Positions 17,166 to 25,978 of a stretch of DNA of 64,000 bases are shown here, one piece after another; positions within the stretch are counted from its first letter, which is position 1; every line of letters starts with the position of its first letter. The translations under genes were made by a program, and so were the position numbers. The DNA lies in the NCBI RefSeq assembly GCF_024105735.1, contig NZ_JAAAML010000005.1:62001-126000 (forward strand). Direction: 5' to 3'. This DNA is from Parahoeflea alexandrii. Its GTDB lineage: Bacteria; Pseudomonadota; Alphaproteobacteria; Rhizobiales; Rhizobiaceae. A model generated the notes under the pieces. The model did no database searches, had not been told where the DNA came from, and was given only the letters and a program-made list of their open reading frames with translations.

Positions 17166-17526
17166 CCAAATCTGCTGAAGCGCAGTTTGCGTTCATTTGC
17201 AGTCAGCCTGATGAGCAGAACGGCGGTGAAGCCGATAGCAATCATAACGAAAAGAATTAAGGCGCAGGCGACACCCAATCACCTCCGGTTAAAGCCACGG
17301 CATGGTAGGTGTGGTGGCGAATTCACGCGGTGCGCTCAAACAGCCGCACCATGCGTTGCATTACGAAAGAGTATGATTGGAGTGAACCCCTTGGGCTGGA
17401 CCACAAGACACAAAAAACTGATACATTCTGCGGGCCGCAATCGGAAAAGGTTAGATAATTCCCCGCAAAGCAGTGGCTTGCGAATTCAATGCCCAATCAG
17501 CTATCAAAGATGCACCGGCCCAGCAC
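17166..17526. other. spacer, possible truncated membrane gene
   Basis: No intact gene is seen. On the minus strand from about 17278 a short frame opens with a hydrophobic CALILFVMIAIGFTAVLLIRLT segment after a GGAGG-like site and runs into the transposase remnant. It may be a membrane-protein gene cut by the old insertion. The remainder shows no signal. Confidence 0.3.
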
Positions 17527-17557
17527 TTGACCTTTTCCCCACTGGAACCTTTAGGCT
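17527..17557 (+). promoter_or_regulatory. MerR-family (CueR-type) promoter
   Basis: TTGACC at 17527-17532 and TAGGCT at 17552-17557 are separated by 19 bp, the long spacer characteristic of promoters activated by MerR-family regulators. The spacer carries a CCTTTTCCCCACTGGAACC imperfect dyad like the CueR boxes found elsewhere in this window. It lies 43 bases before the ATG of the membrane protein gene at 17600. Confidence 0.6.
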
Positions 17558-17599
17558 GATCCAGCAATCAAACTCCCCTTCAAATGTTAAGGACACCAG

Positions 17600-18064
17600 A
17601 TGGGCCACGTGACCAGACTTCCCGAATTCTCTGTTATCGTATTTTCCTTCCTGCTCCACTTCGTCTGGGAGTTCTGGCAGGCGCCCACCTATGCGGGCAT
17701 GATCGAGATGAACCATTGGGACGGCATCAAGCTCTGTTCTTCGGCAACATTCGGGGATGTCGGGTTCGCCTTGACTGCGTTCTGGATTACCAGTGCTGCC
17801 GCACGATCCCGCTTTTGGTTTGAAGCGCCCAAAGCCTGGCAGACGCTGTTGTTCATCGGAGTAGGCATCGCTCTGACTGTTGGTTTTGAATTTTATTACA
17901 CCAACATATCGGAGCGCTGGACCTACTCCGATCTCATGCCACTGGTGCCGCCGTTCGGAACAGGACTGAGCCCGCTGCTGCAGTGGATTTTCATTCCGCT
18001 TGCCGTGGTCTGGCTTACACAGCGGCAGGCTGTGGGGGCCAAAGCTATGGAGGCAGGAAAATGA
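17600..18064 (+). CDS. copper-island integral membrane protein
   Basis: This encodes a 154-residue membrane protein with about four helices (near residues 10-28, 50-68, 80-97 and 125-145). Notable residues are HFVWEFWQAPTYAGM in the first helix and a CSSATFGDVGFAL stretch. The family is not one I can name. Its control by a CueR-like promoter and its place beside the multicopper oxidases suggest a role in copper tolerance. The stop overlaps the start of the next small gene (ATGA), so the two are translationally coupled. Confidence 0.75.
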   Translation: MGHVTRLPEFSVIVFSFLLHFVWEFWQAPTYAGMIEMNHWDGIKLCSSATFGDVGFALTAFWITSAAARSRFWFEAPKAWQTLLFIGVGIALTVGFEFYYTNISERWTYSDLMPLVPPFGTGLSPLLQWIFIPLAVVWLTQRQAVGAKAMEAGK

Positions 18065-18177
18065 TGACCGAGACAATGGGCGGCGGGTTTATGGGGCTTG
18101 GTGGTGTCTGGATGCTGCTGATTGCCATTCTGGTAATCCTGGCCATTGCCGCTCTGGCCAAATACCTCATGAAGTGA
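18061..18177 (+). CDS. 38-residue single-pass membrane microprotein
   Basis: This encodes a very short protein with a Met/Gly-rich start (MMTETMGGGFMGLGG) and one membrane helix (VWMLLIAILVILAIAALAKYL). Short Met-rich one-helix proteins are typical passengers of bacterial copper and silver clusters, where they may sit with efflux or oxidase proteins. An AGGCAGGA site lies 3-10 bases ahead of the ATG, and the start overlaps the preceding stop. A second protein of the same design is encoded at 37671-37814. Function is unknown. Confidence 0.7.
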   Translation: MMTETMGGGFMGLGGVWMLLIAILVILAIAALAKYLMK

Positions 18178-18354
18178 GGTTGCAATCCGCTCGGTCGATG
18201 ACTTGACAGGGCGAGCATTCGGTCAACGGGTTACGTTCGCTTCTGCCGTCAGGCTGCGCATAGCGTTGAGGCAAGTCACGGACAGCGCAGCATTCCGGGT
18301 GATGCGCGCTTTGACGACGGTAATTCCATCAAATGCGACCAACCGCGCGCGTGG

Positions 18355-19869
18355 CTAACTCACTGTGAATTGTCCCATCATGCCAGCATCCTCGTGTTCG
18401 AGGATATGGCAGTGATACATGAACGGGGTTTCCTCGGATGCCGGCTGTGTGAACTGAACAAGCAGCTCCGTTTGGCTGTCGACAACGACCGTGTCCTTCC
18501 ACCCCAGGCTCTCCGGCCGCGGTTCTCTTCCGTTCTCACTGATCACCTGAAAGGAGACACCATGAACATGAAATGGATGCGCGAGCATGCTGGTGCTGAT
18601 CACCCATTTCTCGGTGTCGCCGAGGCGCACGCGCTCGTTGATGGTTCTCATGTCGAATGGTTGCCCGTTGATGGCCATTCCGCCCATCATGCCGCGACCC
18701 ATTCTGCCTGATCCCATCATTCCGCCTCCCATGCCCATATCGAGAGAGAAGTTGCGCAGCTTTGACACCTTGGCGGCTGTGAGGTCAGGTTGACCTCCGC
18801 CGAGTACATCGGGGATGCGTGTGACTTTGGCGGCAAGCCGCTCGTCGACCACTAGCGGAAGCACTTCGAACCGCCTGGCCCCGGTTATATCATCGAGCAG
18901 GCTGCGGGTCCTTCCCATCATGCCGCCCATACCCGCATTGGGGTCACCCTCACTCATCAGCGACATGCCATGACCATCCGAGAAGTCGACCAGAATCTCT
19001 GCACGTTCTCCCGGTCCGAGCCGGAGCGTCTCAAGCTGTACCGGGGCTGGCAGATATCCACCGTCCGTTGCGATCAAGTGAATGGGTCGGTCGTCGCTGG
19101 AAAACAGTGAATAGATCCGCGCATTCGAACCGTTGATCAATCGTAGCCGCACGACTGCCTTCGGCACAGCGGCAACTGAACCTACCTGACCATTGACCAG
19201 TATCGTGTCGCCGGTCATGCCATGCATGATGTCCATCATTGAGTTGGCGTAGACAAGCTGGCCGTCGCTGGAGAACCGGCGATCCTGAAGCAGCAGCGTC
19301 AGGTCATCGACACCGTAGGTGTCCGGTAGGCCTCGTTCGCGGTCTAACCCGTCTGCAACGTGCAACACGCCAGCCAGACCGGCGTATACATCGCGCGCGG
19401 TTCGACCATGGATGTGGGTATGAAAAAAGGCGGTACAGGGACGCTGTCCAATTTCCATGTCCGGCGACCATACCTCTCCCGGTTTGACGGGAAGGTGTGG
19501 TCCTCCGTCGTGATTGCCTGGCACCACCAGACCATGCCAGTGCGCGCTGACCGGCCAGGACAGTCCGTTTTCCACACGCGGCCGCAGTGCTCCATTCCTT
19601 ATCCGAACCACGGGTCCGAGATAGGCTTGATTGAAGCCAATCGTCTCCGCTTGATGGCCCGGAAAGAAAGATGTTGTGCCTGACTGGGCGGTGACCAGGA
19701 ATTTTCCTGTATCGACTGTGTCAATCAGCGGCGGAAACTGCAACACTGGGCGGTTTGCGGCATCGGTTGCTTGAGACGTGAAGCGGCCATCTGCCCAAGC
19801 GTACAGAGCGCCACTGACTGCAAGTGCCGCGCCACCGGCAAGCAGGTTCCGTCGTTTTATCATTGACAT
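18355..19869 (-). CDS. CueO-like multicopper oxidase, Met-rich
   Basis: This encodes a 504-residue periplasmic multicopper oxidase that probably oxidises Cu(I) to less toxic Cu(II). It has a signal with an N-terminal KRRNLL motif, likely Tat-exported. Copper sites are HWHG at 110-113, HTHIHG at 150-155, a C-terminal HPFHVHG and the YHCHILEHEDAGMM box that carries the type 1 Cys and axial Met. A Met/Gly-rich insert before the last domain (MGMGGGMMGSGRMGRGMM) recalls the Met-rich Cu(I)-binding region of CueO. It is last in the long minus-strand copper operon. The AAGGGA site favours the first ATG. Confidence 0.9.
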   Translation of the reverse strand: MSMIKRRNLLAGGAALAVSGALYAWADGRFTSQATDAANRPVLQFPPLIDTVDTGKFLVTAQSGTTSFFPGHQAETIGFNQAYLGPVVRIRNGALRPRVENGLSWPVSAHWHGLVVPGNHDGGPHLPVKPGEVWSPDMEIGQRPCTAFFHTHIHGRTARDVYAGLAGVLHVADGLDRERGLPDTYGVDDLTLLLQDRRFSSDGQLVYANSMMDIMHGMTGDTILVNGQVGSVAAVPKAVVRLRLINGSNARIYSLFSSDDRPIHLIATDGGYLPAPVQLETLRLGPGERAEILVDFSDGHGMSLMSEGDPNAGMGGMMGRTRSLLDDITGARRFEVLPLVVDERLAAKVTRIPDVLGGGQPDLTAAKVSKLRNFSLDMGMGGGMMGSGRMGRGMMGGMAINGQPFDMRTINERVRLGDTEKWVISTSMLAHPFHVHGVSFQVISENGREPRPESLGWKDTVVVDSQTELLVQFTQPASEETPFMYHCHILEHEDAGMMGQFTVS

Positions 19870-19915
19870 TTTCCCTTCGAGAGACTGGCTCTGAGGTCAT
19901 CAGATTACACCCGCA

Positions 19916-21316
19916 TCAGACCACCTTGAACCAGGTGTTCATGCCCGCTGCTGCGTGTTCAAGCATGTGACAATGGAACAACCATCTGCCAGGATTGTCG
20001 GCCACGAACGCGATCTCGGTTGTCTGATCTTGCCCGATCAAGAAAGTATCCCGCCATGGCTTTTCCTCATCAACTACAGATCCGGATCGGTTCAGGATTT
20101 GGAAATGATGACCATGGACATGCATGGCATGAACCCAGGCGGTCCGGTTTACGGTTTCAATCAGAATGGATTCGCCCTGCCGGGCCTCGAAAAACGGTTC
20201 CTCGGCGAGATTGGCCACTCCGTTGAAAGCCCAGGCCTGTCTCGTGGTACGGATATCATCCCCCTTGAGCTTCTTCCCCTTGTAGGTGATGTCAATCATA
20301 CCTCCCATCGCACCGCCGGTCATTTCCAGGCGGATGCGCCTGGCGTTGGCCAGGTCCGGTTCCGGCAGAACATTGGGTTGCAACTTGATCGCGGATCTCG
20401 GCGCTTTTGTAGTCTCGGCATCACTGACCGAGAATCCCGCCATAGGATAAGGCCTATCACCGGAGACTTCTTCAATGGTGAAATCGCTTTCGGCCACCAC
20501 CATCAAATCCACGCGCTGGGCTGGCCCCAGCATGAGCGGGGCATAGTCAAACTTCACGGGCCCCGCGAATGATTGGCCATCATAACCCAGGAGCGTCGCG
20601 CCGAAACGGTTTGGATCTATTTCAAAGATGCGTGCATTGGCCGCGTTGATGAGCCGGAGGCGATAGGTCTGGCCCCGGACGAGATCGGTCACCCGGCGGC
20701 TTTGACCATTGACCGTCAGCCAGTTGCCCAGCCGTCCGCCGTGGGCCCATTCCATCATCGATCCAAGGCTTGCGACATCAAGCACGCCTTCGCCTGCCAG
20801 CCGCCAGTCATCAAGAACAAGAGTAATGTCGTTTGAGCGCTCGAAAGCGGGCTCGGTCTCATCAATGATGAGAGGACCGTAAAGGCCGCGAGCAACCTGG
20901 TTCCAGCTCTTGTTGTGGGCGTGGTACCAGAAGGTGCCTGCATCGGGAGCGACAAAATCATAGACGAAAGAGCCGCCCGGCTCGACCGGTTTCTGGGTCA
21001 GCCCGGAAACGCCATCCATCGCGTTGTCGATACGAATGCCATGCCAATGAACCGATGTCGGCTCTTCCAGCTCATTAGTAAAGCGCACCTGGATGCGCTC
21101 ACCCTTTTTCACCCTGATTTCCGGCCCGGGTGCGGATCCGTTGTAGGTCCAAAGATCAGACGTCGGCGCATCAGGCAGGTAAAGCCGCTGCTTTGAAGGC
21201 GCGGCAATGAGATCAAAGAACCCATCCTGTGATTTTGCCAGCGACAGTGCAGGCAATTGGGAGGCCACGAGACCGGAAGAGAAACCGGCAAGCAAACGAC
21301 GACGGGAAAGTTTCAT
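19916..21316 (-). CDS. multicopper oxidase (three-domain)
   Basis: This encodes a 466-residue periplasmic multicopper oxidase. A twin-arginine-like SRRRLLAGF signal is followed by copper-binding HWHG at 90-93, WYHAH at 131-134, HAMHVHGHHF and the terminal HCHMLEHAAAGM. It lacks the Met-rich insert of its downstream neighbour and resembles the laccase-like enzymes paired with CueO types in rhizobial copper clusters. The gene is 46 bases upstream of the next oxidase and 100 bases downstream of the CusF-like gene. I start at MKLSRRR, since the upstream in-frame codons lack a signal. Confidence 0.88.
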   Translation of the reverse strand: MKLSRRRLLAGFSSGLVASQLPALSLAKSQDGFFDLIAAPSKQRLYLPDAPTSDLWTYNGSAPGPEIRVKKGERIQVRFTNELEEPTSVHWHGIRIDNAMDGVSGLTQKPVEPGGSFVYDFVAPDAGTFWYHAHNKSWNQVARGLYGPLIIDETEPAFERSNDITLVLDDWRLAGEGVLDVASLGSMMEWAHGGRLGNWLTVNGQSRRVTDLVRGQTYRLRLINAANARIFEIDPNRFGATLLGYDGQSFAGPVKFDYAPLMLGPAQRVDLMVVAESDFTIEEVSGDRPYPMAGFSVSDAETTKAPRSAIKLQPNVLPEPDLANARRIRLEMTGGAMGGMIDITYKGKKLKGDDIRTTRQAWAFNGVANLAEEPFFEARQGESILIETVNRTAWVHAMHVHGHHFQILNRSGSVVDEEKPWRDTFLIGQDQTTEIAFVADNPGRWLFHCHMLEHAAAGMNTWFKVV

Positions 21317-21372
21317 CAGAGGTCTTTCAGCCCGGCAATCCGGGAGCGATCTTGGCGACAAACAACAGATGC

Positions 21373-21408
21373 AGATGGCGGGAAACCTTGATTTTCCGCC
21401 ATCTGCTT
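21373..21408. terminator. intercistronic hairpin
   Basis: GCAGATGGCGG and its complement at the right flank form a 15-bp stem with one mismatch around a short loop, between the CusF-like gene and the oxidase gene. On the minus strand no U-tract follows, so within the operon it more likely modulates expression or stabilises mRNA than terminates. On the plus strand it is followed by TTTT. Confidence 0.4.
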
Positions 21409-21416
21409 TTCGGATG

Positions 21417-21701
21417 TTACTTCAGTTCGGTCACGGTCAGTTTGCCTTTCACCCGGTCGGCGATGAACTCGATGGCATCACCTGCCTTCATCTTCTCCAG
21501 CATGGCCGGATCAAGTGTGCGGAACACCATGGTCATGGCGGGCATGTCGAGATTGGCCAGCTCCTCATGAATGATGGTGACCTTGCCAGCCTTGATGTCG
21601 ACCTTCTTGACAGTACCTTTGGTGTACTCGGTTGCAAAAGCTGCCGAACTGCCGGCAACGGCGATCATGGCAGCGATCATGAGTGTCGTGAGTTTTCGCA
21701 T
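21417..21701 (-). CDS. CusF-like periplasmic copper-binding protein
   Basis: This encodes a 94-residue secreted protein with a signal peptide cleaved near residue 23, followed by a single OB-fold domain of the CusF type. Compared with E. coli CusF, the ligands H36, M47 and M49 are represented by H45, M56 and M58. The Trp that caps Cu(I) by cation-pi contact is replaced by M53 (LDMPAMTM). The protein probably ferries Cu(I) to periplasmic oxidases or efflux. It lies between the cupredoxin and oxidase genes of the same operon. Confidence 0.85.
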   Translation of the reverse strand: MRKLTTLMIAAMIAVAGSSAAFATEYTKGTVKKVDIKAGKVTIIHEELANLDMPAMTMVFRTLDPAMLEKMKAGDAIEFIADRVKGKLTVTELK

Positions 21702-21740
21702 TCGATTTACCTTTGTTTGTATCTGAAACGATAGATTTGA

Positions 21741-22226
21741 TCAGTGACCGGCGACGGTGATGTCACCCTTCATTCCCGATTCATAATGGCCGGGAATAAG
21801 ACAGGCGAACTCAAACGGACCTGCATTCGAGAATGTCCAAATCACTTCGCCATCCATGCCTGAGTCGAGGCGTACTGAATTCGGATCGTCATGCTCCATC
21901 TCGGGCATCTTCGACATCGCAGCTTTATGCGTCATCACGTTTTCATGATTGTCGAGCACAAACTCATGTTCGAGTTCACCCTTGTTCATCACTGTGAAGC
22001 GGATGGTCTCGCCTTTCTTGACGTTGATTTCCTTGGGCTCGAACAGCATTTCACCGTCATCGGTTTCCTTCATGATGACTTCGATTGTCCGGCTAACTTC
22101 GGATGCTTTGCCGGGTTGACCGACAGCCATCATATTATCGCCAGAACTGCCGGAATGGGTTCCATCGGCGGTCGCCAATGCTGTCATCGCCAGGAATGAT
22201 GCGGATGCAATCAGGAGAGTTTTCAT
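21741..22226 (-). CDS. cupredoxin (CopI/plastocyanin-like)
   Basis: This encodes a 161-residue periplasmic blue-copper protein. A signal peptide (about 1-20) is followed by a Met/Gly-rich linker and a cupredoxin domain. The four type 1 ligands can be read as H87 (LEHEF), C142 (FACLIPGH), H147 and M152. An insert rich in His, Met and Asp (about 94-118) could bind further copper. Such proteins are common in CueR/CopI-type resistance operons and may pass electrons or copper to the multicopper oxidases next door. I start at MKTLLIAS. The track upstream has no signal features. Confidence 0.85.
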   Translation of the reverse strand: MKTLLIASASFLAMTALATADGTHSGSSGDNMMAVGQPGKASEVSRTIEVIMKETDDGEMLFEPKEINVKKGETIRFTVMNKGELEHEFVLDNHENVMTHKAAMSKMPEMEHDDPNSVRLDSGMDGEVIWTFSNAGPFEFACLIPGHYESGMKGDITVAGH

Positions 22227-22265
22227 AGATGTTGTTCCTTTCGTGAACACTTCGGGTCGAAGGGG

Positions 22266-23633
22266 TTAGCCATTGCTGCCGGATTTCACCGGCGCTGGCG
22301 TGATTGTTGTTGCGGCATCGGTTGCCTTGGCAAATTCCGGCAACTCGCCGGTCCACTCATAAGCCTGGGTCCCGGGCGGGTTTTCGTACCAGCCGGGATC
22401 ACTGTAATCGCCGGCGGAGATGCCCTCGCGCACCTTGACGACGGAGAACATGCCGCCCATTTCCAGCGGCCCGTAAGGCCCCCAACCGGCCATCATCGGA
22501 ATGGTGTTGTTGGGCAGTTCCATCGACATTTCCGCCATGTCGGCCATGCCCGCGGTTCCCATCGGCATGTATTCGGGCTGCACGACCCGGATCTTTCTGG
22601 TGACCTTGGACTTGTCGACACCTATGAAGGTGGGCACGTCATGGCCCATGGCATTCATCGTGTGGTGGGATTTGTGGCAGTGGATGGCCCAGTCGCCTAG
22701 GTGCACTGCGTCAAATTCATAGGCCCGCATTGCCCCCACCGGGATATCGATCGACACTTCCGGCCATCGGGCTTCAGGCCGCACCCAGCCCCCATCAGTG
22801 CAAGTCACCTCGAAATCATAGCCATGCATGTGGATCGGGTGGTTGGTCATGGTCAGGTTGCCGACGCGCACCCGGACGCGATCGTTCTTCGACACCACCA
22901 GCGGATCGATGTCGGGGAAGATACGGCTGTTCCATGTCCATAAGTTGAAATCGGTCATGGTCATGATTTTCGGCACGTAGGAGCCGGGATCGATGTCAAA
23001 AGCGTTGAGCATGATCAGGAAATCCCGGTCAACCGGCATGAAGGCCGGATCCTTCGGGTGGACGATGAAGAAGCCCATCATCCCCATGGCCATCTGCACC
23101 ATCTCATCACCGTGCGGATGGTACATAAAGGTGCCCGACTTCACGAGATCAAACTCATAAATGTAGGTCTTGCCGGATGGAATCGCAGGGTGAGACAACC
23201 CAGCGACGCCATCCATGCCTGACGGCAGAATCAGCCCGTGCCAGTGCACGGTTGTATGTTCAGGCAGCTTGTTGGTGACGTAGATCCGCACCCGGTCGCC
23301 CTCGACCGCCTCTATGGTCGGACCGGTGGATTGGCCGTTGTAGCCCCACAGATAGGCGGTCATGCCGTCTGCCAGTTCACGCTCCACCGGTTCGGCGACA
23401 AGGTGGAACTCCTTGACCCCGTTGTTCATACGGAATGGCAGGGTCCAGCCGTTGAGTGTGACAACCGGGTTATAGTCCGGACCGGTGGATGGCATCAGCG
23501 GTGCCTGGGTCAGCGGGCTTTCCATCAGCGCCGCGTCAGGCAGTCCCATATTGGTTGTTTTCGACCAAGCGGTCGAGGAGACAAGGGCTGCTCCGGCAGC
23601 ACTTGCACCTAGCAATTGACGTCTGTTCATCAT
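22266..23633 (-). CDS. CopA/PcoA-like multicopper oxidase
   Basis: This encodes a 455-residue periplasmic copper oxidase with a short twin-arginine signal (NRRQLLGAS). Copper sites are HWHG at 130-133, YHPHGDE, a C-terminal HPIHMHGYDF and HCHKSHHTMNAMG. The tail is rich in Met (MGTAGMADMAEMSMELP), consistent with Cu(I) binding. This subtype lies beside TolC-like and cupredoxin genes in many alphaproteobacterial copper islands. It is the third oxidase of the operon, each from a different subfamily, so simple tandem duplication is unlikely. Confidence 0.9.
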   Translation of the reverse strand: MMNRRQLLGASAAGAALVSSTAWSKTTNMGLPDAALMESPLTQAPLMPSTGPDYNPVVTLNGWTLPFRMNNGVKEFHLVAEPVERELADGMTAYLWGYNGQSTGPTIEAVEGDRVRIYVTNKLPEHTTVHWHGLILPSGMDGVAGLSHPAIPSGKTYIYEFDLVKSGTFMYHPHGDEMVQMAMGMMGFFIVHPKDPAFMPVDRDFLIMLNAFDIDPGSYVPKIMTMTDFNLWTWNSRIFPDIDPLVVSKNDRVRVRVGNLTMTNHPIHMHGYDFEVTCTDGGWVRPEARWPEVSIDIPVGAMRAYEFDAVHLGDWAIHCHKSHHTMNAMGHDVPTFIGVDKSKVTRKIRVVQPEYMPMGTAGMADMAEMSMELPNNTIPMMAGWGPYGPLEMGGMFSVVKVREGISAGDYSDPGWYENPPGTQAYEWTGELPEFAKATDAATTITPAPVKSGSNG

Positions 23634-23654
23634 GGTCTTTTCCTTTCCGGAAAG

Positions 23655-25169
23655 TTAGTGGCCGCCGCCACCGGCATCGCCAACGGATGGGGCTGCAGCT
23701 GAGCTGCCTGCTCCGGTTCCGCCGCCATAGATCGCCGCTGACAGATTGACATCAGCCAGCCAGAATTCACGCTTGGCGTTGATCGCCAACATCAGGGTTC
23801 CGATCTTGGCGCGAGTGTCGGCGAGAAGTTCGAAAGTATTGGAAATCATGCCGTTGTAGGTCAGCAGCGATTCCGCCTCGATCGTGGTGCGCAACGGGAC
23901 CACGGCATTGAGGTAGTGCCGCGCGATTTCGTGCGTCGAACTGTACGCGGTATGGGCCGACCGCGCCTCGGAGCGGATGGTGACGGCTTTCTCCGCGAGC
24001 AGATTGGCCGCTTGCATGTAAGCAAGCTCAGCCTTGCGCAGCCGCGCCTTGCCGCTGTCGAAAATCGGGATCACGAACTCCAGTTCGAGCTGCGGCGTGA
24101 CAACCGTTTTCCGGGTCTTGGTCTCTTCCAGATTGCCGCCGGCAATCTCGTATTCCGTCTCGATCTCACGTTCGGCTTCAAAGCCGGAAATGATCTCCAG
24201 ATCCGTGACAAAACGTGTGGCTTCAGTGAGGCCATAGCTCTTGGCAACAGCTTCCAGTTCCAGTTTTGCGACGCGAAGATCGACCCGGTTCTCAAGCGCT
24301 TCCTGCTCGATCCGGTTTTTATTGATGAGTCCGCGAGGCAGCCGCGGAAGCTTGTCGGGGACGTAGTAGTCGACCTCGCTGCCCCACAGCCCCATGATCC
24401 TTGTGAGCTCTTCCTTGGCCAACCGCGACGCCAGTCGTGCTTCAGCCATCTGCCCGGCCAGTTCGGCATAAAAGGCATGTTCTCTTGCTTGGCCGCCCTT
24501 TGGAAGCGCACCGCTTTCGCCAAGTTTCTGAGCAAGCTCGGACGCCGCATCGGCTGCAACCTTGGCCTGATTGAGGTACGCGACTGTTTCGAACGCCGAA
24601 ACGGCATTGACCCAGGCCCGGCGTGTGTCATTTGCAACCTTGAGGGTTGCATCAACCGCCCGCATCTGGGCCTGCCGGAAGCGCGTATCTGCGATATCGA
24701 CGCGTGCCCGTCGCGTGGCGAGCGACAGGATGTTGGCTGCGATCATGCCTTCGATGGCACGATAGGCTCCGAGCTCCGGGGCGCCGATACCGAGCAGGCC
24801 GATCGAAACCCTCGGGTTTTCCGGCAGACTTTGCTGCCAGGCCTCTGCTGCGGTCATGCCGATACCGGCATAAGCTGCCTGCAGGCCCTTGTTGTTGAGA
24901 AGCGCAACCTGAACAGCGGTGTCGGCATTGATGGTGTTCTTGTGCACCAGGCCATGGACGCGTTCAGAAACCGCCTTAGCCTGATGCTTGTTTTGAAGCC
25001 AGACTGCTTCCTTGCCCTTGGTGCCGATGGAGACAGAAGCTGCGACAGGGCCAAAACCGGCTTCCCTGGCGGAATATCCGGCGAGTTCCTGGTCGCTGAC
25101 GCAGCCCGCGAGAAACAGGGTCGCGGAAGACACGACAGCGATGGAGGCAGACCTGCGGAACACGCTCAT
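23655..25169 (-). CDS. TolC-family outer-membrane lipoprotein
   Basis: This encodes a 504-residue outer-membrane efflux protein. A lipobox (FLAGC) near residue 22 predicts lipid anchoring. The mature part has the internally repeated alpha-helical layout of TolC, with helices such as AEAWQQSLPENPRVS and RKAELAYMQAANLLAEKAV in the two halves. The last 25 residues are Gly/Ala-rich with a final GGGGH. No membrane-fusion or RND pump gene is present nearby, so it may work with a pump encoded elsewhere or act as a copper-binding outer-membrane protein. It overlaps the preceding gene by ATGA. Confidence 0.85.
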   Translation of the reverse strand: MSVFRRSASIAVVSSATLFLAGCVSDQELAGYSAREAGFGPVAASVSIGTKGKEAVWLQNKHQAKAVSERVHGLVHKNTINADTAVQVALLNNKGLQAAYAGIGMTAAEAWQQSLPENPRVSIGLLGIGAPELGAYRAIEGMIAANILSLATRRARVDIADTRFRQAQMRAVDATLKVANDTRRAWVNAVSAFETVAYLNQAKVAADAASELAQKLGESGALPKGGQAREHAFYAELAGQMAEARLASRLAKEELTRIMGLWGSEVDYYVPDKLPRLPRGLINKNRIEQEALENRVDLRVAKLELEAVAKSYGLTEATRFVTDLEIISGFEAEREIETEYEIAGGNLEETKTRKTVVTPQLELEFVIPIFDSGKARLRKAELAYMQAANLLAEKAVTIRSEARSAHTAYSSTHEIARHYLNAVVPLRTTIEAESLLTYNGMISNTFELLADTRAKIGTLMLAINAKREFWLADVNLSAAIYGGGTGAGSSAAAPSVGDAGGGGH

Positions 25170-25399
25170 GAGCCGTCTCCCCCGCCGGGAGCCTGGCTGT
25201 CATTCTGCTGCCGCCAGGGTTTTGGCTCCACGGCCACACGGTGCGTGTAGCCCTCAAGAACCGTGTGATGGTGCGTGCTGCGAATGCCGATCGCCGGGTC
25301 GGCGGGCGAATTGTCCGGCATGATATCGGCAGGCCTGCCCGCAGCCGTGCAAGCGGCGAGCGCCAGCGGCATTGCAGCCGCAAAGAGAGTACGAAACAT
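25166..25399 (-). CDS. small lipoprotein
   Basis: This encodes a 77-residue precursor with a lipobox LAAC at residues 13-16, giving a mature lipoprotein of about 62 residues. A His cluster (STHHHTVLEGYTHR) may bind metal. It is the first gene of the oxidase operon, and its stop overlaps the start of the TolC-like gene in an ATGA. Similar short lipoproteins precede TolC-like genes in other copper clusters. Function is unknown. Confidence 0.7.
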   Translation of the reverse strand: MFRTLFAAAMPLALAACTAAGRPADIMPDNSPADPAIGIRSTHHHTVLEGYTHRVAVEPKPWRQQNDSQAPGGGDGS

Positions 25400-25476
25400 G
25401 ATTGTCCTACTGCGATAGAAGTGCGGTTGGCCGATTGAAACCGGCCACGGTGCCCGATAACAGGCGCAGCTACACT

Positions 25477-25878
25477 TCAGGCGCGCGGAGGACGTTCCGG
25501 CAACGCCATAAGCACGACCACGAATTCAGGTGCGGCTTCGTTTTCGAAACTCTGGGGAGCTAAGCGATCCACAGCCGCAACGTCATTGGCACAAAGGGCC
25601 ACGAAACAGGTCGCGGGGCAGCAACGGTCTAGGATCGAGTCTGGGCCTGCTGGAACAGATTCTGACGCGAACCCGGCTGACGCGTCTTGGGACTGATGGA
25701 CGGCAGCCATTCGCTGATCGCCGGACATGTTCCCCATCATCGTGTGATGCCCGCCGACGGCCTGAGCCTTAATCATAGCCGCCGCATTCAAGGAACTCGG
25801 CACGATGCTTGCAAAAACAAACATCAAAACCAGAAGCATGCGCCCGTGACAAAACCTATGACGAATCAGTTTGCTCAT
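25477..25878 (-). CDS. small secreted metal-ligand-rich protein (CopL-like)
   Basis: This encodes a 133-residue protein with a hydrophobic signal (MLLVLMFVFASIVPSSLNAAA) after a basic start. It then has GGHHTMMGNMSGDQRM and a Cys box DRCCPATCFVALC. The combination of a signal peptide, a His/Met stretch and a double-Cys motif recalls CopL-type periplasmic copper proteins, although overall similarity cannot be judged. The start at MSKLIRH has a GAAG site. It stands apart from the oxidase operon by a 77-base gap. Confidence 0.5.
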   Translation of the reverse strand: MSKLIRHRFCHGRMLLVLMFVFASIVPSSLNAAAMIKAQAVGGHHTMMGNMSGDQRMAAVHQSQDASAGFASESVPAGPDSILDRCCPATCFVALCANDVAAVDRLAPQSFENEAAPEFVVVLMALPERPPRA

Positions 25879-25978
25879 CTTCGAACTATTTATCCAAAAT
25901 TGGCGCAGAACAATGGCCCGTGTCATCACAAGCCTGTGAAAGTATACTTGCGTGTCGGATGGCCGCATTCGGACCACG

